From: Marinobacter sp. NP-4(2019) | GTDB lineage: Bacteria; Pseudomonadota; Gammaproteobacteria; Pseudomonadales; Oleiphilaceae | Direction: 5' to 3' | Assembly: GCF_003994855.1 (NCBI RefSeq) | Contig: NZ_CP034142.1 | Location: 186,001-250,000 of the forward strand | DNA length: 64,000 nt | Shown here: piece by piece, positions 1 through 9,188 of the stretch | Layout of the letters: the number at the start of each line of letters is the position of its first letter | Position numbering within the stretch: the first letter of the stretch is position 1 | Made by a program: the position numbers and the translations under genes | Notes under the pieces: model-generated | What the model was told of the DNA's origin: nothing | Databases searched by the model: none | The model's input: only the letters and a program-made list of their open reading frames with translations

Positions 1-1
1 G

Positions 2-406
2 CTGGCATCCGGGGGGAAGGTCTACGGCGTGATCCCCGAACACCTGCGTGCCCGTGAACTGGCCCACGGTGGCCTGACGGAACTGCACGTGGTGAAGGAT
101 ATGCACGAGCGCAAGGCGAAAATGGCGGAACTGGCGGATGGCTTTGTTGCCCTGCCGGGCGGAATCGGCACCCTGGAAGAAATCTTCGAGGCCTGGACCT
201 GGGGCCAGTTGGGGTTCCATCAAAAGCCCTGCGCGCTCTACAACGTCAATGGTTTTTATGATCCATTACTAACGATGGTGTCTGCGATGGAGCGGGCCGG
301 CTTCCTGAAGCAGGAATACATCGACATGCTCATCAAGTCGGAGGACCCCGAAACCCTGTTGGACCAGATGCGGCACTACCGCCCGCCCCGGGAAAAATGG
401 ACCTGA
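2..406 (+). CDS. LOG family protein, 5' end missing
   Basis: This is the C-terminal part of a LOG-family (lysine-decarboxylase-like) nucleotide 5'-monophosphate phosphoribohydrolase. The open frame runs in from the window edge, so the true start lies outside. The family signature PGGxGTxxE is visible as LPGGIGTLEE, followed by the usual FEAWTWGQLG helix and a short C-terminus. Family members release a free base from cytokinin-type ribotides or cleave AMP; the substrate here cannot be told. About 134 residues remain of a family usually near 180-200. The next gene is convergent and begins only 10 bases away. Confidence 0.85.
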   Translation: MASGGKVYGVIPEHLRARELAHGGLTELHVVKDMHERKAKMAELADGFVALPGGIGTLEEIFEAWTWGQLGFHQKPCALYNVNGFYDPLLTMVSAMERAGFLKQEYIDMLIKSEDPETLLDQMRHYRPPREKWT

Positions 407-415
407 ACGGCCAGG

Positions 416-1156
416 CTACAGCCGACTGACTCTGGTCATCAGCTTGCGCCAATCGATGGGCAGGCGTTCTTCCAGGTCCGCCAGCAGTGGGTCTCTGGAA
501 TGCAGGGCATCGAAAGGATGCTTGCTGGCGTATATCACGGTGTTGTTGCTCTTGCTTCGGAACATCAGCAGCACCGCAAAGTGTTGTTTGAGCTGGCGGA
601 AATAGGGGCCTTCCGGATCGGGTGTGCGGTGATAGTTGAGCACCAGCCAGCCAAGGTCGGTCAGCGCCCGGCTGCATTCATCCACGAATTGACGCTGGGA
701 CTGGGCAGGACTCATGCGGTCAGCGTTATAGAGGTCTGCCAGGATCATGTCGGTACTGGTATCCGGCAGGGCTGCCAGGGCATTGCGCGCATCGGCTATG
801 GTGACGGCCAGGCGATCGCTGTCCGGCAGGTCGAAAAACGCCAGGGCCACATCCAGAACCGCCTGCCTCAGTTCCACCGCGTGAATGCGGCAGTCCGGGT
901 ACAGGTGGTGGAACGCGTTCACCATCACCCCGCCGCCCAGACCCAGAATGGTGACATGTCGGGGCCTGGCAAACGCCGCCGGCAACATCATGGCGCGATT
1001 GTATTCGTGCACCGGGAGGTGGGGAAAGCGGCGGTCAATCTTGCTTTGTTCAAACACCGAGTTGAAGGTCAGGACCCGGTGCTTGCGGTAGTCGATCACC
1101 AGGATACTCCCCAGGGCATCGCGGGTGTGATGGATGATCTCGCCTTTGTTGAACAT
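416..1156 (-). CDS. Spermidine synthase-like methyltransferase-fold protein
   Basis: A 246-residue protein with a Rossmann-type SAM-binding core. The glycine-rich motif ILGLGGGVM sits near residues 70-78, an acidic strand end (HAVELRQAV) follows, and IADARNALA and MILADLYNAD match motifs of the SpeE/polyamine aminopropyltransferase superfamily. It lacks the longer N-terminal beta domain of true SpeE, so it may be one of the short spermidine-synthase-like proteins of unknown substrate. It is convergent with the LOG gene and divergent from the YbhB/YbcL gene. No polyamine genes lie next to it. Confidence 0.7.
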   Translation of the reverse strand: MFNKGEIIHHTRDALGSILVIDYRKHRVLTFNSVFEQSKIDRRFPHLPVHEYNRAMMLPAAFARPRHVTILGLGGGVMVNAFHHLYPDCRIHAVELRQAVLDVALAFFDLPDSDRLAVTIADARNALAALPDTSTDMILADLYNADRMSPAQSQRQFVDECSRALTDLGWLVLNYHRTPDPEGPYFRQLKQHFAVLLMFRSKSNNTVIYASKHPFDALHSRDPLLADLEERLPIDWRKLMTRVSRL

Positions 1157-1306
1157 GCGGGATGACTGGCTCTCGGGTAGTGGCGGCGGTGTCTGCTAAT
1201 CTGGACATAAGGACACCACCATTGTTAAAACCTTTTTATCACAGAACAGAGGTAATCCGGATACCGTTACCGAGATAAAGGCCAACCAATAACAGGAGGC
1301 AACACC

Positions 1307-1930
1307 GTGAAACTGCAGGTTCGAGGTATTGAAGAGGGGAAACCCATCCCGGAGAAGTTCGCGTTCGGGGTCTACAGTCAGGAAGACCACATGAGTTTCG
1401 GTCCCAACCGCAACCCGGAAATCAGCTGGGAGGGCGCACCGGATGGCACCCGCAGCTTTGTGGTCATGATGTTTGATCCGGATGTGCCCAGTGTGGCCGA
1501 TGATGTCAACCAGGAAGGCAAAACCGTTTCAAAGGACATTCCGAGGGTGGATTTCTTCCACTGGTTACTGGTGGATGTACCGGCCCATACCAGCCGGATT
1601 CCCGAGGGTGAGGACAGTGACGGCGTCATTCCCAAGGGCAAGGAACCCGGCCCGGGGCCAATCGGCATTCGTGGCATCAACAACTATACCCAGTTTCTGG
1701 CAGGCAACCCTGACATGGCAGGCACCTACGCGGGCTACGATGGCCCCTGCCCGCCCTGGAACGATGAAATCATTCACCATTACCACTATGAGGTGCACGC
1801 CCTGGATGTGGAGAGTCTGGGCCTGGACGGCGAGTTCGATGGCAACGATGTGCGTGAGGCCATGGCCGGCCATGTACTGGCCAGTGCCCGGGTTACCGGG
1901 ACCTACACCCTGAATCCGGATCTGCGTTGA
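1307..1930 (+). CDS. YbhB/YbcL family Raf kinase inhibitor-like protein
   Basis: A 207-residue PEBP-fold protein. It shows the family pattern NPEISWEGAPDGTRSFVVMMFDPDVP followed by FFHWLLVDVP and a GPCPPW...HHYHYEVHALD region that lines the ligand pocket. The start is a GTG placed seven bases after a strong AGGAGG ribosome-binding site. The role of bacterial YbhB/YbcL proteins is poorly known; they bind small anionic ligands. There is no signal peptide, so it is likely cytoplasmic. Confidence 0.9.
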   Translation: MKLQVRGIEEGKPIPEKFAFGVYSQEDHMSFGPNRNPEISWEGAPDGTRSFVVMMFDPDVPSVADDVNQEGKTVSKDIPRVDFFHWLLVDVPAHTSRIPEGEDSDGVIPKGKEPGPGPIGIRGINNYTQFLAGNPDMAGTYAGYDGPCPPWNDEIIHHYHYEVHALDVESLGLDGEFDGNDVREAMAGHVLASARVTGTYTLNPDLR

Positions 1931-1992
1931 TCTGATTCGGGCTGACGGCGTGCTCCGGTTCGCGGGGCACACGTCTTGAAAACGTCGTCTCA

Positions 1993-2010
1993 TTGTCATG
2001 TTTCTGTCAC
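1993..2010 (+). promoter_or_regulatory. Pho box (PhoB-type operator)
   Basis: Two 7-mers, TTGTCAT and CTGTCAC, are spaced by four bases (11-base period), matching the PhoB half-site CTGTCAT at 12 of 14 positions. The site lies 52 bases before the ATG of the downstream metallophosphoesterase. The second half-site also forms a 7-base dyad with GTGACAG at 2019-2025. It suggests phosphate-starvation control. Confidence 0.6.
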
Positions 2011-2062
2011 CCACCTTTGTGACAGTAGCCATATCCAGCATGGCTGAAGGGTGGGAGACGAA

Positions 2063-2914
2063 ATGCGGAACTACCGGAGCGTGTTCATTTCCGATGTGCA
2101 CCTGGGGACGGCGGATTGTCAGGCGGACTATCTGCTGGATTTCCTCAACAACGTCCGTTGCGAGACCCTCTACCTGGTGGGGGATATCGTTGACCTGATT
2201 GCGATGCAGCGGCGCGTGCATTTCCCGCAGTCCCATCAGGCGGTTGTCCACAAGCTCATGGAGCTGGCCGCAACCGGGACCCGGGTGGTGTATGTGCCGG
2301 GCAATCACGATGAATTTGTCCGCCGCTTCTGTGGCCAGACGATCTCCGGTATCGACATCCGTTACAAAGCCATCCACACCACCGCCGATGGTCGGCGATT
2401 CCTGGTCTGCCACGGTGACCAGTTCGATCAGGTAGTGCGCTGCAGCCCATTGATGCTGCTGGTGGGGGACCGTGCCCACGGACTCCTGCTGCGGCTCAAT
2501 CGCTGGTTTAATGCCTGGCGTCGGCTTAATGGCAAGCCCTACTGGTCGCTGGCGGCCTGGGTCAAAAGCCGTATCGGCAAGGCACGCACCTTCATTCGCC
2601 GTTTTGAACTGGCGGCTCTCACCGCGGCCGAGCGGGGCCACTATGACGGGTTTATTTGCGGCCACATTCACTCCGCTGGTTTCCTCAGAAGCACCGAAGG
2701 CCTCTATTGCAACGACGGCGACTGGGTAGAGCACTGTACCGCGTTGGTGGAGCAGGCCGATGGCCAGTTGCAACTGCTGCACTGGACGGAAAATCCCGCC
2801 ATCATTGCAACCGAACCGGCAATCCCGGCGCCGGAAATGAGCGGCGACCAGCGCCCGGTGATCGATGTGCTGCCCGCGGCTTTCGTAGAGCAGGTGAACC
2901 GCGTGATGAATTAA
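2063..2914 (+). CDS. plcP: PlcP-like metallophosphoesterase (LpxH/COG2908 family)
   Basis: A 283-residue calcineurin-like phosphoesterase. All metal-binding motifs are present: SDVHLG near the N-terminus, GDIVD, GNHDE, HGDQFD and CGHIH. It belongs to the family that includes UDP-2,3-diacylglucosamine diphosphatases and PlcP, the phospholipase C used for phosphate-saving lipid remodelling. Segments such as QSHQAVVHKL, YVPGNHDEF, HTTADGRRFLV, YWSLAAW and GDWVE.CTALVE resemble PlcP more than LpxH from memory. The ATG at 2063 has GGGAG six bases upstream; a GTG at 2051 is less likely. The Pho box upstream supports PlcP. A glycosyltransferase partner is not adjacent, so the substrate stays inferred. 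Confidence 0.7.
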   Translation: MRNYRSVFISDVHLGTADCQADYLLDFLNNVRCETLYLVGDIVDLIAMQRRVHFPQSHQAVVHKLMELAATGTRVVYVPGNHDEFVRRFCGQTISGIDIRYKAIHTTADGRRFLVCHGDQFDQVVRCSPLMLLVGDRAHGLLLRLNRWFNAWRRLNGKPYWSLAAWVKSRIGKARTFIRRFELAALTAAERGHYDGFICGHIHSAGFLRSTEGLYCNDGDWVEHCTALVEQADGQLQLLHWTENPAIIATEPAIPAPEMSGDQRPVIDVLPAAFVEQVNRVMN

Positions 2915-2930
2915 TTCATCCTTTGCATTT

Positions 2931-2949
2931 CTTAATGGGAATCGTTAGC
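2931..2949 (+). promoter_or_regulatory. Fur box upstream of TonB receptor 1
   Basis: The 19-mer beginning CTTAATGGGAATC matches the Fur consensus GATAATGATAATCATTATC at 13 of 19 positions and lies about 80 bases before the receptor start. The neighbouring genes are all iron-siderophore uptake, which supports Fur control. Confidence 0.55.
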
Positions 2950-3031
2950 ATTTGCACCTCATTAACTTGAGGTAACGTTTGTCATCCCGACGGGATGCAG
3001 GCGAAATGCACTAACCATTCGAGAAATGCTT

Positions 3032-5158
3032 ATGAAAACTCCGGAGTCACGAGTCCTGCTTCTGGCTATGACGATGGCCGTTCCCGGGATGGGACTGGCG
3101 CAATCACAGGCCGATAACTCCGCGGATGATAACGCCGTCAGTCTGCCCGACCTGGTTATCACCGCGACCCGTAATAAAAGCACCGCTGGGGAAACGCCCC
3201 AGAAAACCACCATCATCACCCGGGAACAGATTGAGCAGCAGCTGTCGATTTCCAATGACCCCGGCGAGGTTCTTGGCAATCTGATCCCCTCCTACTCCCC
3301 GGGCCGGCAAAAACTCTCCAACGCCGGTGAGACGTTCCGGGGCCGATCGCCACTGTTCCTGGTGGATGGCGTGCCTCAGAGTAATCCGCTACGGGACAGT
3401 GCCCGTGACAGCTACACCATCGATCTGGAGTTGGTGGAACGCATCGAGGTGATTCACGGGGCGAGTGCCGAGCACGGCCTCGGCGCTACTGGCGGCATCA
3501 TTAATTTCGTGACCAAAAAGGCCGAGAGCGGGAAGGTCAACCAATCGGTATCCGCCAGTGTAACCACCGATGACGATGTCAAATCCGATGGCCAGGGCTA
3601 CAAGGTCGGTTATCGTGTCAGTGGTCAGCAGGGCAGCTGGGACTATCTGGTTGGTGGCAGCTTCCAGGAGCGCGGCGTGTTCTACGATGGCAAGGATCGT
3701 CCTATAGGTGTGGCTTATCCGGGGGAAATCCAGAACTCCGAAAGTTATGATGTGCTCGCCAAGCTCGGTTACTGGCTGGATGATGACCAGAATGTTGAGT
3801 TTTTCATCAACCGTTTCAAGCTGGAAGGTAATGGCGACTATGAGCCGGTTTCCGGTGATCGCGCCAATGGTGTACCCACCACGGCCCGCAAGGGCAATCC
3901 GGACGGGGATCCCGGTTACAACGAGGTCACTACCGCCCGTCTCTCATACTCCCATGGCAACTGGCTGGGCAATCAGGTCGACGTTCAGCTGTACAGCCAG
4001 ACTTTCCGGGCCCAGTTTGCCACCACTCCCTTCTTTCCCTATCAGGACGCGGAAGGCAATGCCCGCTTTGACCAGACCCGTAACGAGTCCGACAAGCTTG
4101 GCGGTAAATTCACTTTCACCCGGAGCGGTTTACTGGATGACCGCCTGAGTCTGACCGCGGGACTGGACGTTCTCCAGGACGAGACCCAGCAAAATCTGGT
4201 GCACACCGGTCGCACCTATGTACCGGAATCCCGCTTCCGTAACTACGCGGCCTTCCTGCAGGGTGACCTCGCGGTTACTGATAGCCTGACCCTGCACAGT
4301 GGTGTTCGCCATGAACAGGCCGAACTCAAGGTAGACACCTATAACACCATTGATCGCAGCAATGTCACCCAGGACAACGTCACGGTTCAGGGGGGGAACC
4401 CGGACTTTGACGAAACCCTGTTCAACGCCGGTGTGGTCTACCAGTTGACTGACTGGGCGCAGGTATTTGCCAACTACTCCGAAGGCTTTGGCATGCCGGA
4501 TGTGGGACGGGTGCTCAGGGGCATCAGTGACCCGGGCCAGGACGTCGACAACTTGTTGCAGCTTCAGCCGATTGTCACCGACAACCGCGAGATCGGTACC
4601 CGATTCGACTGGGACCGCTATCACCTGGAAGTGAGCTACTACGAGTCGGACTCGGATTTCGGTGAGCGACTGACCGAGGAAAACGGCGTTTGGGTCGGCA
4701 ACCGGGAAAAGACCGAGATCAAGGGCGTGGAAGTCACCGCCGATGCGGATCTGACCGCCGCACACAATCTGGCGTTTTCCTACACCTACGCATCCGGTAA
4801 ATCCGACACCGACGGCGATGGTGATGTTGATACCAAGTTGAGTGGCATCAGTATCGCGCCGGAAACCCTGCGTCTGAGCTGGTCAGCGGCCTGGACCGGG
4901 GCGCTTTCAAGCCACCTGCGGTTCAGCCAGTTCCTCGACCGCGATGTGGAAGGTGACCAGCTGGACTTCGATGGTTATGGTTTGCTGGACGGCGCTGTCG
5001 CCTACAAAACCGGGGCGGGCAAAGTGTCCCTGGGCGTCGAGAACCTGCTGGACAAGGACTACTTCACTTACTATTCCCAGGCAGCACGGGTCAGTGACGA
5101 GTACTACTTCCAGGGGCGTGGCCGAACCATCACACTGGGTTACCAACTGGACTTCTGA
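3032..5158 (+). CDS. TonB-dependent siderophore-type receptor
   Basis: A 708-residue outer-membrane receptor. A signal peptide ends near MGLAQ|SQA, a TonB-box-like segment (DLVITATR) follows, then a plug domain with FLVDGVPQSN and ERIEVIHGAS..GLGATGGIINFVTKK, and a beta barrel ending in an aromatic residue (LGYQLDF). The ATG at 3032 is preferred over the in-frame ATG at 3026 because the purine-rich GAGA stretch at 3021-3024 is better spaced. Such receptors import ferric siderophores using TonB-ExbBD energy. A Fur box lies upstream and the matching ABC transporter is convergent and next door. The ligand cannot be predicted; a second, paralogous receptor lies at 10.2-12.2 kb. Confidence 0.9.
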   Translation: MKTPESRVLLLAMTMAVPGMGLAQSQADNSADDNAVSLPDLVITATRNKSTAGETPQKTTIITREQIEQQLSISNDPGEVLGNLIPSYSPGRQKLSNAGETFRGRSPLFLVDGVPQSNPLRDSARDSYTIDLELVERIEVIHGASAEHGLGATGGIINFVTKKAESGKVNQSVSASVTTDDDVKSDGQGYKVGYRVSGQQGSWDYLVGGSFQERGVFYDGKDRPIGVAYPGEIQNSESYDVLAKLGYWLDDDQNVEFFINRFKLEGNGDYEPVSGDRANGVPTTARKGNPDGDPGYNEVTTARLSYSHGNWLGNQVDVQLYSQTFRAQFATTPFFPYQDAEGNARFDQTRNESDKLGGKFTFTRSGLLDDRLSLTAGLDVLQDETQQNLVHTGRTYVPESRFRNYAAFLQGDLAVTDSLTLHSGVRHEQAELKVDTYNTIDRSNVTQDNVTVQGGNPDFDETLFNAGVVYQLTDWAQVFANYSEGFGMPDVGRVLRGISDPGQDVDNLLQLQPIVTDNREIGTRFDWDRYHLEVSYYESDSDFGERLTEENGVWVGNREKTEIKGVEVTADADLTAAHNLAFSYTYASGKSDTDGDGDVDTKLSGISIAPETLRLSWSAAWTGALSSHLRFSQFLDRDVEGDQLDFDGYGLLDGAVAYKTGAGKVSLGVENLLDKDYFTYYSQAARVSDEYYFQGRGRTITLGYQLDF

Positions 5159-5187
5159 AGACCTGCCACTCTCAATCCTGAAACGAA

Positions 5188-5210
5188 CCCCGGGGTTATC
5201 TGCCCCGGGG
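5188..5210. terminator. Hairpin between convergent genes
   Basis: Two CCCCGGGG blocks (5188-5195 and 5203-5210) separated by seven bases can form a strong stem, followed by GCGTTTCTCCTTT on the plus strand. It sits between the convergent receptor and permease genes and could serve the receptor gene as a rho-independent terminator. Confidence 0.55.
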
Positions 5211-5235
5211 GCGTTTCTCCTTTCCTGCAGTATTA

Positions 5236-6282
5236 TCAGGATCCATCGCGCCTGAGCCGGTAGAGCAGATATACGAAAAATGGTGCGCCAATACCAGCGA
5301 CAAAAATACCAGCGGGCAGGTCCCTTGGTATAAAGGCAACCCGACCGATCCAGTCCGCGTACAGCAGAATCAATGCCCCGATCAGCGCCGATACCGGCAA
5401 CAGCCCTGTATACCCACTGGTGATCAGGCGGCGTGCCATATGGGGGGCGATCAGGCCGATGAAGCCGACCGCACCGGCATAGGCTACGGCTGCCCCCGCC
5501 ATGGCCACTGCCAAAATGAGGAACATCAGCCGATGCCCCTGCAAGGCGCTGCCCAGACCCCGGGCCATGTCATCCCCCATGGATTGGGCATCCAGATGCC
5601 TCAGCCTGATCAATGCCAGCGGCCAGCACAGTACCAGCCAGGGCACCAGTGCCGTGACGTCATGCCATTGCGACGCATAGAGACTGCCAGTCAGCCAGAT
5701 GTACGCGTCCATCGCGGTTGAGTCGGGGCTGAGCACCAACAACAGGGTGGTGACGGCGGTCAGGGCGGCCGCAAGCCCGACACCGACCAGAACCAGCCGC
5801 GAAGGGCTAACGCCTTTTTGCCAGGCCAGTAGGGTGATGCATAGGGCGACAGCGAATGCCCCGCCCATGGCGACGGGCGCCAGCAGTAGAGAGGTTCCGG
5901 TCACCCCACCGAGCCAGAGAAACAGCACAGCGGCTGCCGAAGCGCCACTGGTAATGCCGATAACGTCCGGGGAGGCAAGCGGGTTTCTTACCAGGCCCTG
6001 GAGAATCAGGCCGGCGGATCCCAGGGCGCCGCCCACCAGAATGGCCATGACAATCCTGGGTAAGCGGATTTCCAGAACGATCAGTCCGAGGTCGGACGTG
6101 CCGGGGGATACCAGTGCCTCCAGAACTTCGGCAACGGACGCGGGATGGCTGCCCGAACTCAGGGCAAGGAGACTGCTGGCGGCGAGCAGGACGGATAGGG
6201 CCAGTGCGACACCCAGGACCCGGACATTCAGTTTTACCGACCAGCGGTCACCGGGTGTGCGGAGAACAACGGAACGGGTCAT
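5236..6282 (-). CDS. FecCD-family iron-siderophore ABC permease
   Basis: A 348-residue membrane protein of the FecCD/BtuC permease family, with about nine or ten hydrophobic segments. Family blocks are visible: RLPRIVMAILVGGALGSAGLILQGLVRNPLASPD and, near the C-terminus, GFIGLIAPHMARRL followed by DWIGR. It is the second of two permeases; its ATG overlaps the TGA of the preceding permease by four bases, so the two are translationally coupled and probably form a heterodimer. It works with the binding protein at 7277-8224 and the ATPase at 8322-9188. Confidence 0.92.
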   Translation of the reverse strand: MTRSVVLRTPGDRWSVKLNVRVLGVALALSVLLAASSLLALSSGSHPASVAEVLEALVSPGTSDLGLIVLEIRLPRIVMAILVGGALGSAGLILQGLVRNPLASPDVIGITSGASAAAVLFLWLGGVTGTSLLLAPVAMGGAFAVALCITLLAWQKGVSPSRLVLVGVGLAAALTAVTTLLLVLSPDSTAMDAYIWLTGSLYASQWHDVTALVPWLVLCWPLALIRLRHLDAQSMGDDMARGLGSALQGHRLMFLILAVAMAGAAVAYAGAVGFIGLIAPHMARRLITSGYTGLLPVSALIGALILLYADWIGRVAFIPRDLPAGIFVAGIGAPFFVYLLYRLRRDGS

Positions 6283-7283
6283 GATGACTTTCTCACCTGT
6301 CGTGCGAGGTGGAGGAATAACGGCGTGCCCAGCAAGGCGGTCATCACCCCCACCGGGATTTCCTGTGGCGGAATGACCAGTCGCGCAACGGTATCCGCGG
6401 CCAGCAACAGGGCGGCTCCGAGCAATGCCGCCATTGGCAGTACCCAGCGGTGATCGGTTCCGAAAAGCCCCCGTGCCATGTGGGGCACAATCAGACCGAC
6501 AAATCCAATCAGCCCGGCCATGGCCACCGAGGTTCCTGCCAGCACAATCACCACCAGACCGGTCAGCAACCGCACCTGGCCCACTCTCAGGCCCAGGCCG
6601 CGGATGACCTCGTCGTCCAGCCCCAGCAGGTTCAGTTGGGGGGACAGCAGCAACGCGATGACCAGTGCTATGGCGAATACCGGCAGCAGGGGCAGCACCG
6701 CATCCAATTCGCGCCCGGACACGGATCCGGCCAGCCAGAACAGAATACTCTCAAAACGGTCCTGGTTGAGAATCAGCAGGCCCTGGGCGAAGGAGACAAA
6801 CAGGGCGGTGACGGCGACACCGGCCAGAACCGTCCGCACAGGGGAAATGCCGCTGCGCGCTTCCTGGCCCAGGAAATACACCAGCAGTGCGGCTATGGCC
6901 GCGCCGACAAAGGCCGCCCATACCAGTTCGGACGGAGATACAAGTGAGAACACCGTGGCGCCGACCACGACGAAAAACATGGCCCCCGCATTAATGCCAA
7001 GAATACCGGGCGACGCCAGCGGGTTACGGGTAAGTGTCTGCATCAGGGCGCCGGCGATTGCCAGGCCGGCACCGACGATCAGCGCCGTTACGGTGCGGGA
7101 GAAGCGCTCGGTGCGAATGACCAGGTGCTCCAGGGAACCGGGGTCGTAATCCAGAAGGCTCCCCAGGAGCTTGTCGAAGGACACCTGAATGTGCCCGAAC
7201 AGCAGACTCGACGTGGCAGCCAGCAGCAACAGAAACAGGCAAGCCAGCGCGCCGGAAGTCCGCGCGAACAGAGATGTCAGCAT
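6279..7283 (-). CDS. FecCD-family iron-siderophore ABC permease
   Basis: A 334-residue FecCD/BtuC-type permease. Typical blocks are RTVTALIVGAGLAIAGALMQTLTRNPLASPGILGINAGA and GFVGLIVPHMARGL. I chose the ATG at 7283, which overlaps the stop codon of the binding-protein gene (ATGCTGA), rather than an in-frame GTG at 7292. The tight overlaps on both sides point to one transcript: binding protein, permease, permease. Confidence 0.92.
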   Translation of the reverse strand: MLTSLFARTSGALACLFLLLLAATSSLLFGHIQVSFDKLLGSLLDYDPGSLEHLVIRTERFSRTVTALIVGAGLAIAGALMQTLTRNPLASPGILGINAGAMFFVVVGATVFSLVSPSELVWAAFVGAAIAALLVYFLGQEARSGISPVRTVLAGVAVTALFVSFAQGLLILNQDRFESILFWLAGSVSGRELDAVLPLLPVFAIALVIALLLSPQLNLLGLDDEVIRGLGLRVGQVRLLTGLVVIVLAGTSVAMAGLIGFVGLIVPHMARGLFGTDHRWVLPMAALLGAALLLAADTVARLVIPPQEIPVGVMTALLGTPLFLHLARQVRKSS

Positions 7284-8224
7284 TGGGCACACTCCCGGGC
7301 GTCAGGCTGTTCCAGACCGTAGTGTTGGTACAGTTCGTCCAGCATACGGTTGGCTGCGATAATGCCGGCGCCCATGTTCCAGGTCACGGGATCAACCCGG
7401 TAGACCTCGCCGCGCTGGGCCGCGCGCAGGTTTTGCCACAGCGGGTGGCTGGTCCAGGCTTCGTAGGTGCGCTGTACTGAGGGATCGTTGTCCATGAAGA
7501 TAAACACTGCCTCGGCATCCATGGCCGGAATGCTTTCCTGGCTGGTGAGTTTGATACCCCAGCCGTCCTCGCGGTGGGCTGGCGGTGCCACGAATCCCAG
7601 CTCATCAAGAACCGTGCGGGCGAAGCCGCCGTAGTAGATGCGTGCGTGATCGGCGCGAAAGCTGAGGATCGCTACTTCCTGGGGCCAGCGGTCACCAAGC
7701 TTGCGGCGGATCCGGGTCTGGAAGTCCACTACCCGGTTTTGCCAGTGATCCAGCAGTTGCTGTCCCCGCGTTGTCCGCCCGGTGGCATCCGCCATCAGTT
7801 TCAACAGTGCCTTGAAGTTGTAGAGTTCTCGGGGAACGACGGTGGGTGCAATGCGGGTCAGTAGTGGGTAGATGGTCCGGTGACGGTTGCGGGCGCCGAT
7901 GATCAGGTCCGGTGACAGCCAGGCAATCCGCTCCAGATCCGGTTGGGTTTCAAGTCCGAGGAAGCTGACGTCTGGCAAGTCTTCCCGCAGGTAGCGGTAC
8001 ATGGGTTTTTCGGTCCAGGATTCGACTACCCCCACTGGCTCGATACCCAGAGCAACGGCAGTATCGGTAGCGCCCTGGTAAAGGGAGACAATGCGCTCGG
8101 GCTTACCCTCAATGGTTGTCTTGCCGAGGGCGTGTTCCACGGTGGTGATAGCGTCCACAGCGTTTGCCGGGACTGGCCACAGCCATCCCGTAGAGATCAG
8201 GAGCAGGCCGGCGTAACGGAGCAT
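7277..8224 (-). CDS. Iron-siderophore ABC transporter substrate-binding protein
   Basis: A 315-residue periplasmic binding protein of the FepB/FecB class. The signal peptide spans about 22 residues (cleavage near ANA|VDA). The usual pattern follows: RIVSLYQGATDTAVALGIEPVGV, then DLERIAWLSPDLIIG and a C-terminal helix. It delivers ferric siderophore from the periplasm to the two FecCD permeases downstream on the same strand. Its promoter region is shared with the divergent ATPase gene and contains a Fur-like site. Confidence 0.9.
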   Translation of the reverse strand: MLRYAGLLLISTGWLWPVPANAVDAITTVEHALGKTTIEGKPERIVSLYQGATDTAVALGIEPVGVVESWTEKPMYRYLREDLPDVSFLGLETQPDLERIAWLSPDLIIGARNRHRTIYPLLTRIAPTVVPRELYNFKALLKLMADATGRTTRGQQLLDHWQNRVVDFQTRIRRKLGDRWPQEVAILSFRADHARIYYGGFARTVLDELGFVAPPAHREDGWGIKLTSQESIPAMDAEAVFIFMDNDPSVQRTYEAWTSHPLWQNLRAAQRGEVYRVDPVTWNMGAGIIAANRMLDELYQHYGLEQPDARECAQC

Positions 8225-8262
8225 GATAAATCCGGTTGGTTAATGGTCGGTGATGACGGACC

Positions 8263-8295
8263 GATTTGATAATGAGAATAGGAGATAATATCATC
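8263..8295. promoter_or_regulatory. Fur-like operator in divergent iron-transport promoter
   Basis: The stretch contains GATAATGAGAAT at 8268-8279, which matches the first 12 bases of the Fur consensus except one, followed by a second AT-rich GATAATATCATC block at 8284-8295. The two lie between the divergent binding-protein and ATPase genes, so one operator could repress both directions. Confidence 0.5.
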
Positions 8296-8321
8296 TGCGT
8301 ATCCCGGAAAGCGACGCTCAT

Positions 8322-9188
8322 ATGCCCTTCGATCAACATTCTTCCAGCTCATTGCCCGCTGATTCCCATCGCTTGCGTGGTGAGGCGTTGTCGGTTGGTT
8401 ACAACGGCAGCCAGGTCCTGACGGATGTGGATTTCACCCTCCAGGACGGTAGCGTTACCGTATTGCTTGGTCCCAACGGCAGTGGCAAGTCAACATTGCT
8501 GAAAACCCTGGCAAGGACTCTGGACCCCAGCGCGGGAAAGGTGCTGCTGGACGGCGCGGATATTCACCGGCAATCTACCCGTTTGGTGGCACAACGTCTC
8601 GGCATCCTGCCACAGAGCCCGTCCGCACCGGATGGGTTAACGGTGCGGGAACTGGTCGGTCTGGGGCGCTTCCCCTACCAGAGCCTGATGCGCCAATGGT
8701 CCCGGCGTGACGAAGCCGCTGTGGCAGAGGCCATGGCGGTTGCCGATGTCAGCCAGTTCGCCGACCGTCCGGTGGATGCCCTCAGTGGCGGGCAACGCCA
8801 ACGTTGCTGGATTGCCATGGTGCTCGCCCAGGACACGGATCTGTTGTTGCTGGATGAGCCCACCACCTTTCTTGACCTGAAAGTTCAGGTAGACCTGTTA
8901 GAATTGCTGGTGTCACTGGCACACCATCGGGACCGAACGCTGCTGGTGGTCCTGCACGACCTGAACCTGGCGGCGGCCTACGCAGATCGGCTGGTGATGA
9001 TGAAAGCAGGCAAGATATTGCACAATGGTGCCCCCGAGGACGTCTTTACGGTTGCGAACCTGAAAGAGGTGTTCGATCTGGATGCGCAGGTTATTCATGA
9101 GCCTATCAGTGGTCGCCCGGTTTGTGTGCCGGTGAAAAATTCGTTGGCGACCTCCCGGGGCGTCGGACCATTGGCAGCAACCGTATGA
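8322..9188 (+). CDS. Iron-siderophore ABC transporter ATP-binding protein
   Basis: A 288-residue ABC ATPase of the FecE/FepC type. Walker A is GPNGSGKST, the Q-loop region is GILPQSPSAPDGLTV, the signature is LSGGQRQR and Walker B is LLLLDEPTTFLDL; the H-loop follows in VVLHDLNLAAAYADR. It powers the permease pair encoded divergently. Its stop codon overlaps the next start (ATGA), coupling it to the sucrase/ferredoxin-like gene. Confidence 0.92.
   Translation: MPFDQHSSSSLPADSHRLRGEALSVGYNGSQVLTDVDFTLQDGSVTVLLGPNGSGKSTLLKTLARTLDPSAGKVLLDGADIHRQSTRLVAQRLGILPQSPSAPDGLTVRELVGLGRFPYQSLMRQWSRRDEAAVAEAMAVADVSQFADRPVDALSGGQRQRCWIAMVLAQDTDLLLLDEPTTFLDLKVQVDLLELLVSLAHHRDRTLLVVLHDLNLAAAYADRLVMMKAGKILHNGAPEDVFTVANLKEVFDLDAQVIHEPISGRPVCVPVKNSLATSRGVGPLAATV

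Noticed and set aside
1565..2782. 405-residue minus-strand frame opposite YbhB and the phosphoesterase
   Set aside because: Shadow of two real genes; no recognisable motif.
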